Shown piece by piece: positions 55,721 through 64,000 of a stretch of 64,000 bases of DNA. The DNA is taken from positions 62,001 through 126,000 of the forward strand of contig NZ_JAHFZG010000008.1 in NCBI RefSeq assembly GCF_018619475.1. The letters are read 5' to 3'. The notes beneath the pieces are model-generated. The model was not told the DNA's origin, did not search any database, and was given only the letters and a program-made list of their open reading frames with translations. Origin of the DNA: Rhodomicrobium sp. Az07. GTDB lineage: Bacteria; Pseudomonadota; Alphaproteobacteria; Rhizobiales; Rhodomicrobiaceae. How positions within the stretch are numbered: position 1 is the first letter of the stretch; every line of letters begins with the position of its first letter. A program made the translations under genes and the position numbers.

Positions 55721-55848
55721 TAGCAAAAATATTGCGATACGGCTCTTCCGCTGCGCAACGCAGAAGCACGAGGGAAGGCAGCCGCGCCAGCGATTTGCGG
55801 GAGGAAGTTCCGGGGCGATCTGGCGGGCTTGACATTCAAGGCGTCGCT

Positions 55849-56394
55849 TCAGCCTCGGCTGCGCGCGTTCCAGCCTTCGCGCGTGATTTCCCAGAGTTCC
55901 GCTTCGCAAATGCCGCCGACATAGCTTCGCTTTTCGACGGCGACGACGCGGGCGCCCTGCTTTTCGGTGACGCGGCGGGAAGCCCTGTTATCCGGGGCCT
56001 TCGCGACCCTCAGCGTTTCGCGGCCGAGCGTATTGAACCAGAAGTCCGTCACGGGTTCGCAGGCCTCGGTCATGATGCCTTGCCCGTGCCACGGCAGCCC
56101 CAGCCAGAAGCCGCGATTGTCGTCTTGCGCGTCTCTCAGCTCGACGCTGCCGATATGGTGATCGGGACCGCCCTTGAGCCAGATCACCCAACTCCACAGT
56201 TCGCCTGCTTCGACGGCCGGAAGCACGAAATCCCGATAGAAAGTCAGCGCGCCGTCTTCGGGATAAGGCCAAGGCACACGATCACTCAGAAAGCGCACGA
56301 TTTCCCAGTTCGGGAAAAGAGCCTGCGTCGCGGCGGCGTCCTCCATGCGAGGCGGGCGAAGAATGAGGCGTGGCGTTTCGAAGGTCGGGATCAT
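55849..56394 (-). CDS. GNAT acetyltransferase, RimJ/RimL-like
   Basis: Protein of 181 residues with the N-terminal MIPTFETPRLILRPPRMEDAAA and the acetyl-CoA region FWLGLPWHGQGIMTEACEPVTDFWFNTLG, followed by VAKAPDNRASRRVTEKQGARVV; this fits the RimJ/RimL group, which acetylate protein N-termini or small molecules. ATG at 56394 is preceded by AAAGGTG. The frame extends upstream to 56622 without coding character. Substrate unknown. Confidence 0.85.
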   Translation of the reverse strand: MIPTFETPRLILRPPRMEDAAATQALFPNWEIVRFLSDRVPWPYPEDGALTFYRDFVLPAVEAGELWSWVIWLKGGPDHHIGSVELRDAQDDNRGFWLGLPWHGQGIMTEACEPVTDFWFNTLGRETLRVAKAPDNRASRRVTEKQGARVVAVEKRSYVGGICEAELWEITREGWNARSRG

Positions 56395-56533
56395 CGCGAC
56401 ACCTTTCATAGATCGGTCTCGTCGATACGATCCCCAAGCTATAAGGCGCAAACCGGCGAAAGACCATAGCGGGCACCGATGACGCTTCGTTTTGAACAGA
56501 CTTTTATGATGCGTCGGCCGTGCCGCGACGACG

Positions 56534-57652
56534 CTACAACGCGGCTCGATCGAGCGCGCGCGGCGGAATGCGCGTCCAGTCCGCGCCGAGCGACAGCATG
56601 CGCGGGAGCATATAGGCGGCATTCATCGCTATCTTCTGTCCCATCGGGCTGACGAGCAGGCGCGACAAGGCCGTGGCTCGGCGAAGCTGTGCGGACAGAT
56701 CGCGGGCAAGCGCCGCCTGATAGGCCTCCGCGCTTCCGCCGGAAAGGTAGATTTCGGCGGCGCGATGCGCGGTGTGGAGTGCGATCGACATGCCGTCGCC
56801 CGAGAAGGACGGAATGACGGCTGCCTGATCGCCGATCCGCCAGAGCCAGCCATTCGAACGGGCGAGAAAGCCGTAGGGCAGGCCTGCGATGGCGAGCGGC
56901 TTGCCGGTGAGGCATTCAGCGCCGGAAAGCCGCCGTCCGGCGTGCGGTGCTTCATGCTGAAGCGCGTCGAGCAGCGCTTCCCATGAGCCGTAGCGTTCGG
57001 CGTAGATGTCCTTGCGGACGATGAGGCACAGATTGGCGCGCCCGCCCTCGACCGGCTGAAGGCCGGCATAGCCGCCGCGAAACAGGATGAGTTCGATATG
57101 GCCGGAAAGCGCCGCCGCCTGGTCGGGCCGGAGCTGCCAGTACGTCTTGAACGCGAGGCATTCGGGGTGGGCGCCGCGCTCGCGCTTGAAATCCTTGATG
57201 TCGTGCTTTCCGCTGGCGAGGAACGCGGCGTTCGCAAACACTTCGCTGCCGCGTTCGGGCAGGAAGGCAAAGCCGTTCATCGTTCCACGCACGCCCTTGA
57301 TGCGTACCCCGCGCCGGATTTCCGCGCCCGCGCTCGCCGCAAGCCGCAGCAGCGCCTCGTCGAGCACACGCCGCGACAGGCTTCGCGCCTCGAAGGGGAG
57401 CGGCGCCGTGACCGGTTCGCTCGGCCCCGCGAGCCGCACGTGGGTGAGCGTCAACGCGCCCAGTTCGTCCACCGGAAGGCCGAGCGACTCGAGATAGCCG
57501 ACGCCCTCGTGGCTCAGGAATTCGCCGCATACCTTGTCGTGGGGCACGGCTTCTTTCTCGAACAGCACGACGCTGCGCCCGTCCCGCGCAAGATGAGTGG
57601 CAAGGGCGGCCCCAGCCGGGCCCCCGCCGATCACCGCTGCATCGTAATTCAT
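56534..57652 (-). CDS. FAD-dependent oxidoreductase of a type III PKS operon
   Basis: Flavoprotein of 372 residues with the Rossmann motif AAVIGGGPAGAALATHLARDGRSVVLFEKE at the N-terminus, VCGEFLSHEGVGYLESLG, and the C-terminal FAD motif GDQAAVIPSFSGDGMSIALHTAHRAAE. The layout is that of geranylgeranyl reductase/halogenase-like monooxygenases. It is the last gene of a three-gene operon and its start overlaps the methyltransferase stop by four bases (ATGA). It most likely hydroxylates or reduces the polyketide product, but the reaction is not known. Confidence 0.85.
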   Translation of the reverse strand: MNYDAAVIGGGPAGAALATHLARDGRSVVLFEKEAVPHDKVCGEFLSHEGVGYLESLGLPVDELGALTLTHVRLAGPSEPVTAPLPFEARSLSRRVLDEALLRLAASAGAEIRRGVRIKGVRGTMNGFAFLPERGSEVFANAAFLASGKHDIKDFKRERGAHPECLAFKTYWQLRPDQAAALSGHIELILFRGGYAGLQPVEGGRANLCLIVRKDIYAERYGSWEALLDALQHEAPHAGRRLSGAECLTGKPLAIAGLPYGFLARSNGWLWRIGDQAAVIPSFSGDGMSIALHTAHRAAEIYLSGGSAEAYQAALARDLSAQLRRATALSRLLVSPMGQKIAMNAAYMLPRMLSLGADWTRIPPRALDRAAL

Positions 57653-58377
57653 GCCGCCGCGTCCCTGATCCGCGTCACGCAAAGCCTGAACGGCGTCCAC
57701 GACTCGATGCTCGTGGCGCCGGGGGCAAGCCCCGCCTCGGCGAGCAGCCTTTGCCAGTCCTCGCGCTTGAAGGCGCTCGCGACCGACACGGGCCCGTCGT
57801 GGCGCATGAAGCGGTGCCGGCGCGTCGCGAAGAACACGGCCTTGAGAAAATAGTAGGGCAGCGGATGGCGCTCCAGATCGTTGACGATCCAGCCAATGCG
57901 CGCCGTATCCTCCATCCAGCGAATGAAACGCACGAGTTCCGGTCCCGGCAAATGATGGGTGAACAACGAAGACATCACGATATCCACCCCCAAATCAGGC
58001 CGAAAGTCGAACAAATTTGCCGTGATCCATGTAAGGGTCTCTGAGGGTGGCGTCGCTTCTGCTGCGGCGCGCGCCGCGCGCGGGTTCATGTCGACGCCAA
58101 GGAATTGCGCCGCGAGCCCGTTTTTTCGCGCCCAGCGGTCCACCTTGCGCGACATGTCGCCGTAACCGCTGGCGGCGTCGACAACGACGAGCGGGCGGTC
58201 TTTCGGCCAGCGGCCCTCCCGCTTCAGCCGCCGGAAAAAGGCCAGCGTCGGGCGATAGGCGAGCGACAACTCGTTCGCGCGTGTGAGTTGTCGAAGCACC
58301 GCGCGGTGCTCCTCGTAAGGCACCTCCTCATGGTCCATCAGTTCCGGTGTGGTATCCCGCCGGGAGAAATCGGGCAT
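57649..58377 (-). CDS. SAM-dependent methyltransferase of a type III PKS operon
   Basis: Class I methyltransferase of 242 residues. Motif I is VVVDAASGYGDMSRKVDRWA, the acidic residue after strand 2 is in FLGVDMNPRAAR, and VDIVMSSLFTHHLPG is motif IV. The closing strand block YYFLKAVFFATRRHRFMRHDGPVSV suggests a small-molecule substrate near a membrane. ATG at 58377 lies four bases after the PKS stop codon. It overlaps the following oxidoreductase gene. Probably methylates the PKS product. Confidence 0.85.
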   Translation of the reverse strand: MPDFSRRDTTPELMDHEEVPYEEHRAVLRQLTRANELSLAYRPTLAFFRRLKREGRWPKDRPLVVVDAASGYGDMSRKVDRWARKNGLAAQFLGVDMNPRAARAAAEATPPSETLTWITANLFDFRPDLGVDIVMSSLFTHHLPGPELVRFIRWMEDTARIGWIVNDLERHPLPYYFLKAVFFATRRHRFMRHDGPVSVASAFKREDWQRLLAEAGLAPGATSIESWTPFRLCVTRIRDAAA

Positions 58378-58381
58378 CGCG

Positions 58382-59449
58382 CTACACGGCCTCGAAAAGC
58401 ATCGTCTCCGCCGTAAGCCCCGGCCCGAACGACATGGCGCAGCCTTTCGCGCCTGCCCGCGCGTTCTCAAGCACGGACTTCAGCACGAAGAGCACGGTTG
58501 CGGACGACATGTTGCCGAAGTCCCGCAGCGTTTGCCGAGACGCCTCAAGCGCCGTGATCGGCAGGCTGAACGCGGCTTCCACCGCGTCGAGCACGGCGCG
58601 ACCGCCCGGATGCACGGCCCAAAGCTCGACGTCCTTCGTCTTCCAGCCGTTGAGGATGGCGTCGGCGGCGCGGTTGATCGCCTCGCCGACAGAGGCCGGG
58701 ATGCGGGTCGACAGCACCATGTCGAAGCCGAGATCGCCGATATGCCAGCCCATTTGATCCGAAGCCTCGGGCATGACCGTCGCGTAAAACCGCTCCATCG
58801 AAAGGCCCACCGGTTCGGCGCTGATGAGCGCCGCCGCCGCGCCGTCCGCGAACAGGAGAAAAGGCATCATCTGCTCGAACTCCTGCGTTTCCTGAAAATG
58901 CAGCGTGCAAAGCTCGATGCTGACGACAAGCACCTTCGCGGATGGTTCCGAGCGCACGATGTGGCGCGCGAGCTTCAGCGCATTGATGGCCGCATAGCAG
59001 CCCATGAAACCGACGATGGTGCGCTCGACGGTAGGGTTGAGGCCCAGGCGGCTGACGAGTTCGAGGTCGACGCCGGGTGCCGAGAAGCCCGTGCAGGATG
59101 TGACGATAAGGTGGCTGATCTCGTCCTTAGTCGCGCCGAGGTCCAGCCGCGTGACCGCGCGCTCGGCGAGGATAGGCGCTTCGATCTCGTATTGACGCAT
59201 GCGCCTGCCGGTGCTCGGGAAATTGCCGGGTGCGTAGAAGACTTCGCCGTTGATCGACGCGCCTATGTGGTCCTCTGCGGGCACGACGCATGAGAAGCGA
59301 TTTTCGATCTGGCCCATTTGCACGAGGCGGTCGAAAATCGAGCGCTGCCGTGTATCCGTCAGTATCTGCCTCTGAAAAGCGATGAAGGCTTTATGGACCT
59401 GATGGGGCGGGACTGCGGTCGCGATCTTGTTGATGTAGGCCACGGACAA
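58382..59449 (-). CDS. Type III polyketide synthase
   Basis: Chalcone/stilbene synthase superfamily enzyme of 355 residues. The Cys-His-Asn triad is complete: C151 in VGFMGCYAAINALKLA, H280 in LWAVHPGGRAVLDAVE and N313 in DFGNMSSATVLFV. It lacks sequence features that would tell the starter unit. In bacteria such enzymes make alkylresorcinols, alkylpyrones or tetrahydroxynaphthalene. The two following genes (methyltransferase and FAD oxidoreductase) parallel the layout of phenolic-lipid operons such as srsABC of Streptomyces griseus, which supports, without proving, a phenolic lipid product. Confidence 0.93.
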   Translation of the reverse strand: MSVAYINKIATAVPPHQVHKAFIAFQRQILTDTRQRSIFDRLVQMGQIENRFSCVVPAEDHIGASINGEVFYAPGNFPSTGRRMRQYEIEAPILAERAVTRLDLGATKDEISHLIVTSCTGFSAPGVDLELVSRLGLNPTVERTIVGFMGCYAAINALKLARHIVRSEPSAKVLVVSIELCTLHFQETQEFEQMMPFLLFADGAAAALISAEPVGLSMERFYATVMPEASDQMGWHIGDLGFDMVLSTRIPASVGEAINRAADAILNGWKTKDVELWAVHPGGRAVLDAVEAAFSLPITALEASRQTLRDFGNMSSATVLFVLKSVLENARAGAKGCAMSFGPGLTAETMLFEAV

Positions 59450-59662
59450 GGTAAACCTTTCAGAAATCGGCGTTGACCATAAAAAGACAAAATTTTACCC
59501 GCTGTGATTGTCCCTCCTATGATAGGCCAACTTCAGGGATGGCATGATTTCATCCCCCGACGCGCACCTGACGTGATGCGTGATCCCGAAGACCCCGAAC
59601 AGGCAAGCAGGCGGCGAGAGCGGAAAGCCTTGCGCCGCCGCATGTTCCACGAGGTAGACAAG

Positions 59663-60952
59663 ATGATACATCGGAGACAGCACAAAATATCCTCTCTCGT
59701 CGCGTTTTGCGGCGGATTGCTCTGCGTCCTTTTGGCCGTCTCGATCGCGCGACCCGCGCTCTCCGCCGAGCCGACACAGGACGGCTTTCGCACATGGGTC
59801 GCGTCGTTCCGGCAGACGGCACTTGATGCGGGCGTCAAGCCCGAGGTCTACGACCGCGCCACGCGCCCGCTCACGGCGGATTTCAGTTTGCCCGATCTCG
59901 ACATCGGCAACCGCAAATCGCAGGGCGAGCAGCCGGAATTCGTGCGCACGCCCGCGCAATATGTTTCCGAGCAGCAGATGGCGAGCTTGCGCGTCAAGGG
60001 CCGGAATCTGGCCGCGCGCCACGAGAAGACGCTGGCCGACCTGAAAAGCCGCTACGACGTCGACCCCTACATCATGCTCGGCCTATGGGGCCGGGAAACC
60101 GCGTTCGGCACGCACCACGACGGCTATAGCGGGCTTCGCGTGCTCGCCACGCAAGGCTATATCGGGCGGCGCGCGGAACTGTTCCGGAAGCAGTTCATCG
60201 ACGCGCTGAAGATGGTGCAGATCGGCGCGATTACGCCCGAGACTTTCAAGACCTCGTGGGCGGGCGCGTTCGGCCTCGTGCAGTTCATGCCGACGGACTA
60301 TCTGAAATACGCGGTCGAACCGGACGGGCGGAAGCTCGACATCTGGCGCTCGGTGCCCGATGCGCTTACGGCGCTGGCGCGCAACCTCCACGCCATCGGC
60401 TGGAACGCGAAGGAACCGTGGGGCTTCGAGGTGCGCGCGCCGGAAGGCGTGGATTGCAGCCTCGGCTATCTCGACCTGACGAAAACGGTCGGCGAATGGG
60501 AGCGTCTCGGCGTGCGACCGCTGAAGGGCGAGCGGTTCCCGGACGCGCTGCGCGGGGTTGAGGTGTCGCTGCTTCAGCCCGCCGGCATCTACGGCCCGGC
60601 CTTTCTCACCACGCAGAACTTTCAGGTGATCCGCGAATACAACAAGAGCGACCTCTATGCGCTCTATGTCGCCCATCTCGCCGACCGCATCCGCGGGCAG
60701 GGGCCCTTCGCCAAGGCGTGGGAGCCGATCCGCCAGGTTCACACCTCCGACGTGGAATATTTGCAGAAGCGACTGAGCGGCCTCGGCCTCTATGCCGACA
60801 CGGTTGACGGCAAGGCGGGCGGGCGCACGCGCGCGGCCGTTGGCGCATATCAGAAGCGGGCGGGGCTTCCGCTGACGTGCTGGCCGACTGACGCCATCGT
60901 GGCGCATGTCAAGGCGAACGCGGGCAAGGCCACGCTGAACGAGCGACAATAG
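59663..60952 (+). CDS. Lytic murein transglycosylase, MltB family with peptidoglycan-binding domain
   Basis: Exported enzyme of 429 residues that cleaves glycan strands with formation of 1,6-anhydroMurNAc. ATG at 59663, preceded by GAGGT, gives a hydrophobic signal (SSLVAFCGGLLCVLLAVSIARPALSA). The catalytic domain has LGLWGRETAFGTHHDGYSGLRVLATQGYIGRRAELFRKQFIDAL, with the catalytic Glu in GRETAFG, and AWAGAFGLVQFMPTDYLKYAV-type sequence. A C-terminal PG_binding_1 repeat follows (DVEYLQKRLSGLGLYADTVDGKAGGRTRAAVGAYQKRAGL). Confidence 0.92.
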   Translation: MIHRRQHKISSLVAFCGGLLCVLLAVSIARPALSAEPTQDGFRTWVASFRQTALDAGVKPEVYDRATRPLTADFSLPDLDIGNRKSQGEQPEFVRTPAQYVSEQQMASLRVKGRNLAARHEKTLADLKSRYDVDPYIMLGLWGRETAFGTHHDGYSGLRVLATQGYIGRRAELFRKQFIDALKMVQIGAITPETFKTSWAGAFGLVQFMPTDYLKYAVEPDGRKLDIWRSVPDALTALARNLHAIGWNAKEPWGFEVRAPEGVDCSLGYLDLTKTVGEWERLGVRPLKGERFPDALRGVEVSLLQPAGIYGPAFLTTQNFQVIREYNKSDLYALYVAHLADRIRGQGPFAKAWEPIRQVHTSDVEYLQKRLSGLGLYADTVDGKAGGRTRAAVGAYQKRAGLPLTCWPTDAIVAHVKANAGKATLNERQ

Positions 60953-60960
60953 CGGGAGAT

Positions 60961-60979
60961 GCGGCGGCACGTCCGCCGC
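60961..60979. terminator. Hairpin between the lytic transglycosylase gene and hbdH
   Basis: GCGGCGG-CACGT-CCGCCGC, a perfect 7-bp GC stem with a five-base loop, lies in the 34 bases between two convergent stop codons. No T run; bidirectional function is plausible. Confidence 0.5.
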
Positions 60980-60986
60980 GATCCGC

Positions 60987-61763
60987 TCAGTTCATGAACC
61001 AGCCGTGGCTGACCACGAGCGACTGGCCCGTGAGCGCGTTGGTCGGGAAGGCCGCGAAGAACAGCGCCACCTCGGCCACGTCCTCCATGGTGGTGAATTC
61101 CTTGTCCACCGTCTGGCCGAGCATGATGCGCTCCACAACCTCCCTCTCGGAGATGTTGAGGCGCGCGGCCTGCTCGGGGATCTGCTTTTCGACGAGCGGC
61201 GTCTTCACGAAGCCCGGACAGATGACGTTGGTGCGCACGCCGTGGCTTGCGCCTTCCATCGCGATCACGCGCGCGAGGCCCTGAAGCCCGTGCTTCGCGG
61301 TCACATAAGCCGATTTCAGCGCGGACGGCGCTTTCGAATGCACCGAGCCCATGAAGATGATCGTGCCGGACTTCTGCTTGTACATATGCGGCAGGCACGC
61401 CTTCGAGGTGAGGAACGCGCCGTCGAGGTGGATCGCGAGCATCTTCTTCCAGTCGGCGTAGGGGAAAGCCTCCACCGGATGCACGATCTGCACGCCCGCG
61501 TTCGACACGAGAATGTCCACCGTGCCGAAGGTCTCCACGGTCTTCGCGACGCCCGCATTCACGGCGTCCTCGCTCGTCACGTCCATTTCGAGCGCAATCG
61601 CCTTGTCCGGCCCGCCGAGCGAGCGCGCTGCCTGCTCGGCTGCGTCGAGCCTCACATCCGCGATGGCGACGCGCGCGCCCGCTTGCACGTAGCGTTTCGC
61701 GATTGCCAAGCCGATGCCGCCCGCCGCACCGGTTACGATGGCGATCTTTCCGTCGAGTTCCAT
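60987..61763 (-). CDS. hbdH: 3-hydroxybutyrate dehydrogenase
   Basis: NAD-dependent short-chain dehydrogenase of 258 residues linking 3-hydroxybutyrate and acetoacetate in polyhydroxybutyrate turnover. Cofactor motif [29 protein letters not shown], catalytic S-x(12)-Y-x-x-x-K in [22 protein letters not shown] and the tail [13 protein letters not shown] are typical of BdhA/HbdH. Convergent with the lytic transglycosylase. Confidence 0.93.
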   Translation of the reverse strand: MELDGKIAIVTGAAGGIGLAIAKRYVQAGARVAIADVRLDAAEQAARSLGGPDKAIALEMDVTSEDAVNAGVAKTVETFGTVDILVSNAGVQIVHPVEAFPYADWKKMLAIHLDGAFLTSKACLPHMYKQKSGTIIFMGSVHSKAPSALKSAYVTAKHGLQGLARVIAMEGASHGVRTNVICPGFVKTPLVEKQIPEQAARLNISEREVVERIMLGQTVDKEFTTMEDVAEVALFFAAFPTNALTGQSLVVSHGWFMN

Positions 61764-61834
61764 GCTGTCCTCGCGCTTTCGATTGAGTTGGATCGGTGTA
61801 GTGCAAACACAGAACGCTTCGGCCGCTCCGCGCT

Positions 61835-62725
61835 CTAATAAAGCGGCAGCGGGAAATAACGTAGCATCAGTTCTTCATATCGGCCCGAAGCCTTGACGCG
61901 GGCGAGCGCGTAATCCAGTACCTCGCGCAGGCGCGTATTGCCCTTCTTCACCGCGATGCCGACGCCGTCGCCGAAATAGCGCGCTTCCGTATAGCCGCCG
62001 CCCTTGAACTCGCAGCAGCGGTTCGCGTCGGTGCCCTGTATCCAGAACATCAGCGAAATGCCGTCCCCGAACAGGAGGTCCACGTTGCCCGCCTTCAGCG
62101 CGCCGCGTGCGTCGGCGGCGGTGTCGAACGGCACGATCTTGGCGCCGTCGAAGAAGTCGCGCAGGAACGCCTCGTGCGCGGACCCCTTGATGACGGCGAC
62201 CTTCTCGCCCCTGAGCGCCTCGACCGAGACTTCGCGGAACAGCGCGCCGGTCCGGCCGACGAAGCGCGCGGGCGTCATGTAATAGCGGTTGGTGAAGTCC
62301 ACGTCGGCGACCGTCTTGCCATTGATGGCCATGGAAGCGATCACGGCATCCGCTTCATTCGCCGTGAGCGAAGGCACGAGCGTCGACCATTCGGCGGCGG
62401 AGACGTCGCAATCGACGGAAAGCTCGCGGCAGATGGCGCGGGCGAGGTCGATGTTGAACCCCGTGAGCCGGCCTTCCTCGTCATAGTAGTTGAAGGGCGG
62501 ATAGTCCGCCTCCGTCAGCACGCGAAGCTGCGGCAGCCACGACCAGTCCGGCTTCGGTCCAACCTGAATGTCTCGCAGCTTCTGCGCGTTCTCGGCCCTT
62601 TCGGCCGCGTCGGGATTGTCCTCGGCGGCGAGCACCGTAACCGCGAAAACCACACAGAAAAACAGCGCGATGAGGCGGAGCGCCCGGCGCGGCGGCAACA
62701 GTCTCGAACTTATCATTGGCCGCAA
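61835..62725 (-). CDS. Family 3 extracellular solute-binding protein
   Basis: Exported protein of 296 residues with an N-terminal hydrophobic signal (about residues 15-33). The ligand domain starts [42 protein letters not shown], the amino-acid-binding SBP_bac_3 signature, and includes [25 protein letters not shown]. No permease or ATPase genes are adjacent, so it may feed an ABC system elsewhere or have a sensing role. Divergent from the glycosyltransferase at 62801. Confidence 0.88.
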   Translation of the reverse strand: MRPMISSRLLPPRRALRLIALFFCVVFAVTVLAAEDNPDAAERAENAQKLRDIQVGPKPDWSWLPQLRVLTEADYPPFNYYDEEGRLTGFNIDLARAICRELSVDCDVSAAEWSTLVPSLTANEADAVIASMAINGKTVADVDFTNRYYMTPARFVGRTGALFREVSVEALRGEKVAVIKGSAHEAFLRDFFDGAKIVPFDTAADARGALKAGNVDLLFGDGISLMFWIQGTDANRCCEFKGGGYTEARYFGDGVGIAVKKGNTRLREVLDYALARVKASGRYEELMLRYFPLPLY

Positions 62726-62800
62726 CCTTCAGTTTGTGGACAGGGCATCCGCAGGCGGTCTTTCTCATCCTGTAATATAAGTTTTGCGTAAAGAGAAAAA

Positions 62801-63793
62801 ATGGACCTCGCTCCGCAGTCCTTCGTCCCGTTCGAGTGGAAGCATACCCCTTCCGAAATTGCGCACGCAAGCGGTAGCAGCCGCGTCCCGGCGAATTCCG
62901 ATTGGGTTCTGAGCGACATCGAGCGTGGCTTTCTTGTCGAACTCGGCGCGTCCCCAAACCAGATCCGAAAACTTGAGAACGACGCGGCCCGCGCCCGCGT
63001 CGGGCTGGTGCAGGCGGCCGTAGCGCAAGGCGCGATCAAGGCGTCGGACCTGACGGGGCGGCTGTCGCGCTCGCTCCAGCTTTCCGAACCCGCGGACGGA
63101 GAAGCGACGCGGTTGCCGGAAATCCTCGACGATGCATGGCGGCTCTTCGAAAAGCCGGTGCGGTTTTCGGGCGGGGGCGGCTCCATGATCGCCGTCAATG
63201 GGGAGACGTATTCGCCGACCACGCTTGCGGCGCTCGCGCGTCGTCTCGGGCCGAAGCGCGACCGCGTCATGCTGATGACGCGTCAGCAGCTGATCGACGC
63301 GGTGACGCGCTCGCATGGCCGCGAGCTTGTCGAAACGGCCGTTCGCGGGCTCCTCAAGGCGCGGCCCGATTGGAGCGCGAAGGCTGGGGTTGCGCCTTGG
63401 CAACTCTATTTCGCCACGGTCCTGGCCGGGCTCGCGCTGGGCGCGGTCGCAATCGCTCCCGCCGAAACCCTGACGCTCGCATCGCTGATATTGTCGGTCT
63501 TCTTCCTGCTGACCATCGCGCTGCGGGCCGCAGCCGCTATCAACATCGCACTGCCGCGCCGGAAGGCGAAGGAAGCACGCCTGCTTGGCGATGCCGAACT
63601 TCCCCGCTATACGGTGCTCGTGCCGCTCTACAGGGAGACGGCGATCCTGCCGCATCTGGCGCAGGCGCTCGCTGCTATCGATTATCCCGGTATTATGGCG
63701 CAAACGCCACAAGGGGCTTTGAGTGAGAGCCCGCGCGGTTCTGGCCGCCTTAGTTTGCTTCATTATGACGTTGGCAATAATAGCCATAAATAA
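62801..63793 (+). pseudogene. Family 2 glycosyltransferase interrupted near its catalytic domain
   Basis: The frame runs 330 residues, but only the first ~296 look native. An N-terminal region with a MshEN/GspE-N-like part (LVELGASPNQIRKLE...LVQAAVAQGAIKASDL) is followed by two hydrophobic segments and the start of a GT-A fold, ELPRYTVLVPLYRETAILPHLAQALAAIDYPG. At that point (about 63,690) the family normally continues with the DxD-containing part. Here it runs into unrelated residues ending LLHYDVGNNSHK, encoded by DNA of lower GC. The gene is therefore truncated by an insertion or by a join in the assembly. Confidence 0.75.
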
Positions 63794-64000
63794 CTTCTTC
63801 ACCGGCGGAGCCAATCCACGTTATCAACTGAGCAAATTTAGTGTAGTGAGTATCCCCAAAAATGTCATCGTATTCGATACAACCCCAAATATAAACCGCT
63901 CTTTCTACACCGAGTTTTGTCGCAGCGACTTCATCATCTGGAATAAAGGTTTCTACTACCTTATTGATTATAAAATGTTGGTGCGGACCCAATACAGCGG
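63691..64000. mobile_element. Foreign-looking AT-richer segment at the right edge
   Basis: From about 63,690 the sequence no longer continues the glycosyltransferase, and from 63,750 base composition drops clearly toward AT. A short inverted repeat TGGCG-CAAA-CGCCA is at 63696-63709. The remaining 250 bases hold one reading frame on the minus strand. This looks like the end of an inserted element, but no transposase or terminal repeat pair can be seen within the window. Confidence 0.4.
63750..64000 (-). CDS. C-terminal part of an uncharacterised protein on the inserted segment
   Basis: The frame is open from the right edge and stops at 63750, so the 5' end lies outside the window. A TTG at 63992 is in frame but the frame continues beyond it. 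About 83 residues are visible, including VERAVYIWGCIEYDDIFGDTHYTKFAQLI and the end YYCQRHNEAN. The W-G-x-I-x-Y-x-D-x-F-G pattern resembles C-termini of small membrane-linked hypothetical proteins found in various Proteobacteria. Codon use and low GC differ from the rest of the window. Confidence 0.55.
   Translation of the reverse strand, partial: AVLGPHQHFIINKVVETFIPDDEVAATKLGVERAVYIWGCIEYDDIFGDTHYTKFAQLITWIGSAGEEVIYGYYCQRHNEAN

Noticed and set aside
1-64000. tRNA, rRNA, tmRNA, RNase P or CRISPR loci
   Set aside because: I looked for the cloverleaf TTCGA-type signatures, conserved rRNA stretches and regularly spaced repeats and saw none that held up by eye.

Overview
The window is GC-rich chromosomal DNA from an alphaproteobacterium, most likely of the order Hyphomicrobiales (Rhizobiales). 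Pointers are the dnaG-rpoD gene pair, a MucR/Ros zinc-finger regulator, a UbiH-type monooxygenase with the alphaproteobacterial NWIAGQGLN motif, DUF2842 and DUF1614 proteins, and paired clan-AA aspartic proteases. A beta-carotene/zeaxanthin gene cluster whose divergent promoter carries a perfect TGT-N12-ACA palindrome (the PpsR/CrtJ motif) suggests an anoxygenic phototroph. A Rhodomicrobium-like organism would fit, but this is inference. No rRNA or tRNA gene, CRISPR array or complete transposase was seen.

Layout. 1-5.2 kb: the 3' end of an unknown gene, a short MgtC/SapB protein, and rpoD and dnaG on the minus strand. 5.3-12.5 kb: two tandem retropepsin-like proteases, a DUF1614 membrane protein, a CorA-like protein with a very large N-terminal region, and several small exported proteins of biased composition. 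12.6-19.1 kb: the carotenoid cluster DUF1330-crtI (minus), crtE-crtZ (plus), a GNAT gene (minus) and crtY-crtB (minus). 19.5-22.5 kb: rpsD with a terminator-like hairpin in its leader, 7Fe ferredoxin, mtgA and ispA. 22.7-25.8 kb: a stand-alone receiver protein convergent with a multi-PAS hybrid histidine kinase. 26-38 kb: envelope genes (OpgD/OpgG-like protein, PbpC, alpha-2-macroglobulin, MurJ). 38-46 kb: TetR regulator and divergent hydrolase, UbiH-type hydroxylase, TesB, PxpB/PxpC, MucR and a PAS-like protein. 46-55.6 kb: MoeB/ThiF-like E1, Dps, a YafK-type L,D-transpeptidase, an MdtA/MdtBC-like RND efflux pair and MetY. 55.8-59.4 kb: a GNAT gene, then a compact operon of type III polyketide synthase, methyltransferase and FAD oxidoreductase. 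59.6-64 kb: a lytic transglycosylase, 3-hydroxybutyrate dehydrogenase, a family-3 solute-binding protein, and a glycosyltransferase gene that breaks off near 63,690 where AT-richer, foreign-looking DNA begins.

How the genes work together. CrtE makes geranylgeranyl diphosphate, CrtB makes phytoene, CrtI desaturates it, CrtY cyclises the ends and CrtZ hydroxylates the rings, so the cluster can in principle go from FPP (IspA is also in the window) to zeaxanthin. MtgA, PbpC, MurJ, the lytic transglycosylase and the L,D-transpeptidase are peptidoglycan functions, and the macroglobulin and OpgD/OpgG-like protein are periplasmic partners. The least explained parts are the type III PKS operon, the DUF1330 and GNAT genes within the carotenoid cluster, a possible small RNA near 10.0 kb, and the disrupted glycosyltransferase at the right edge.
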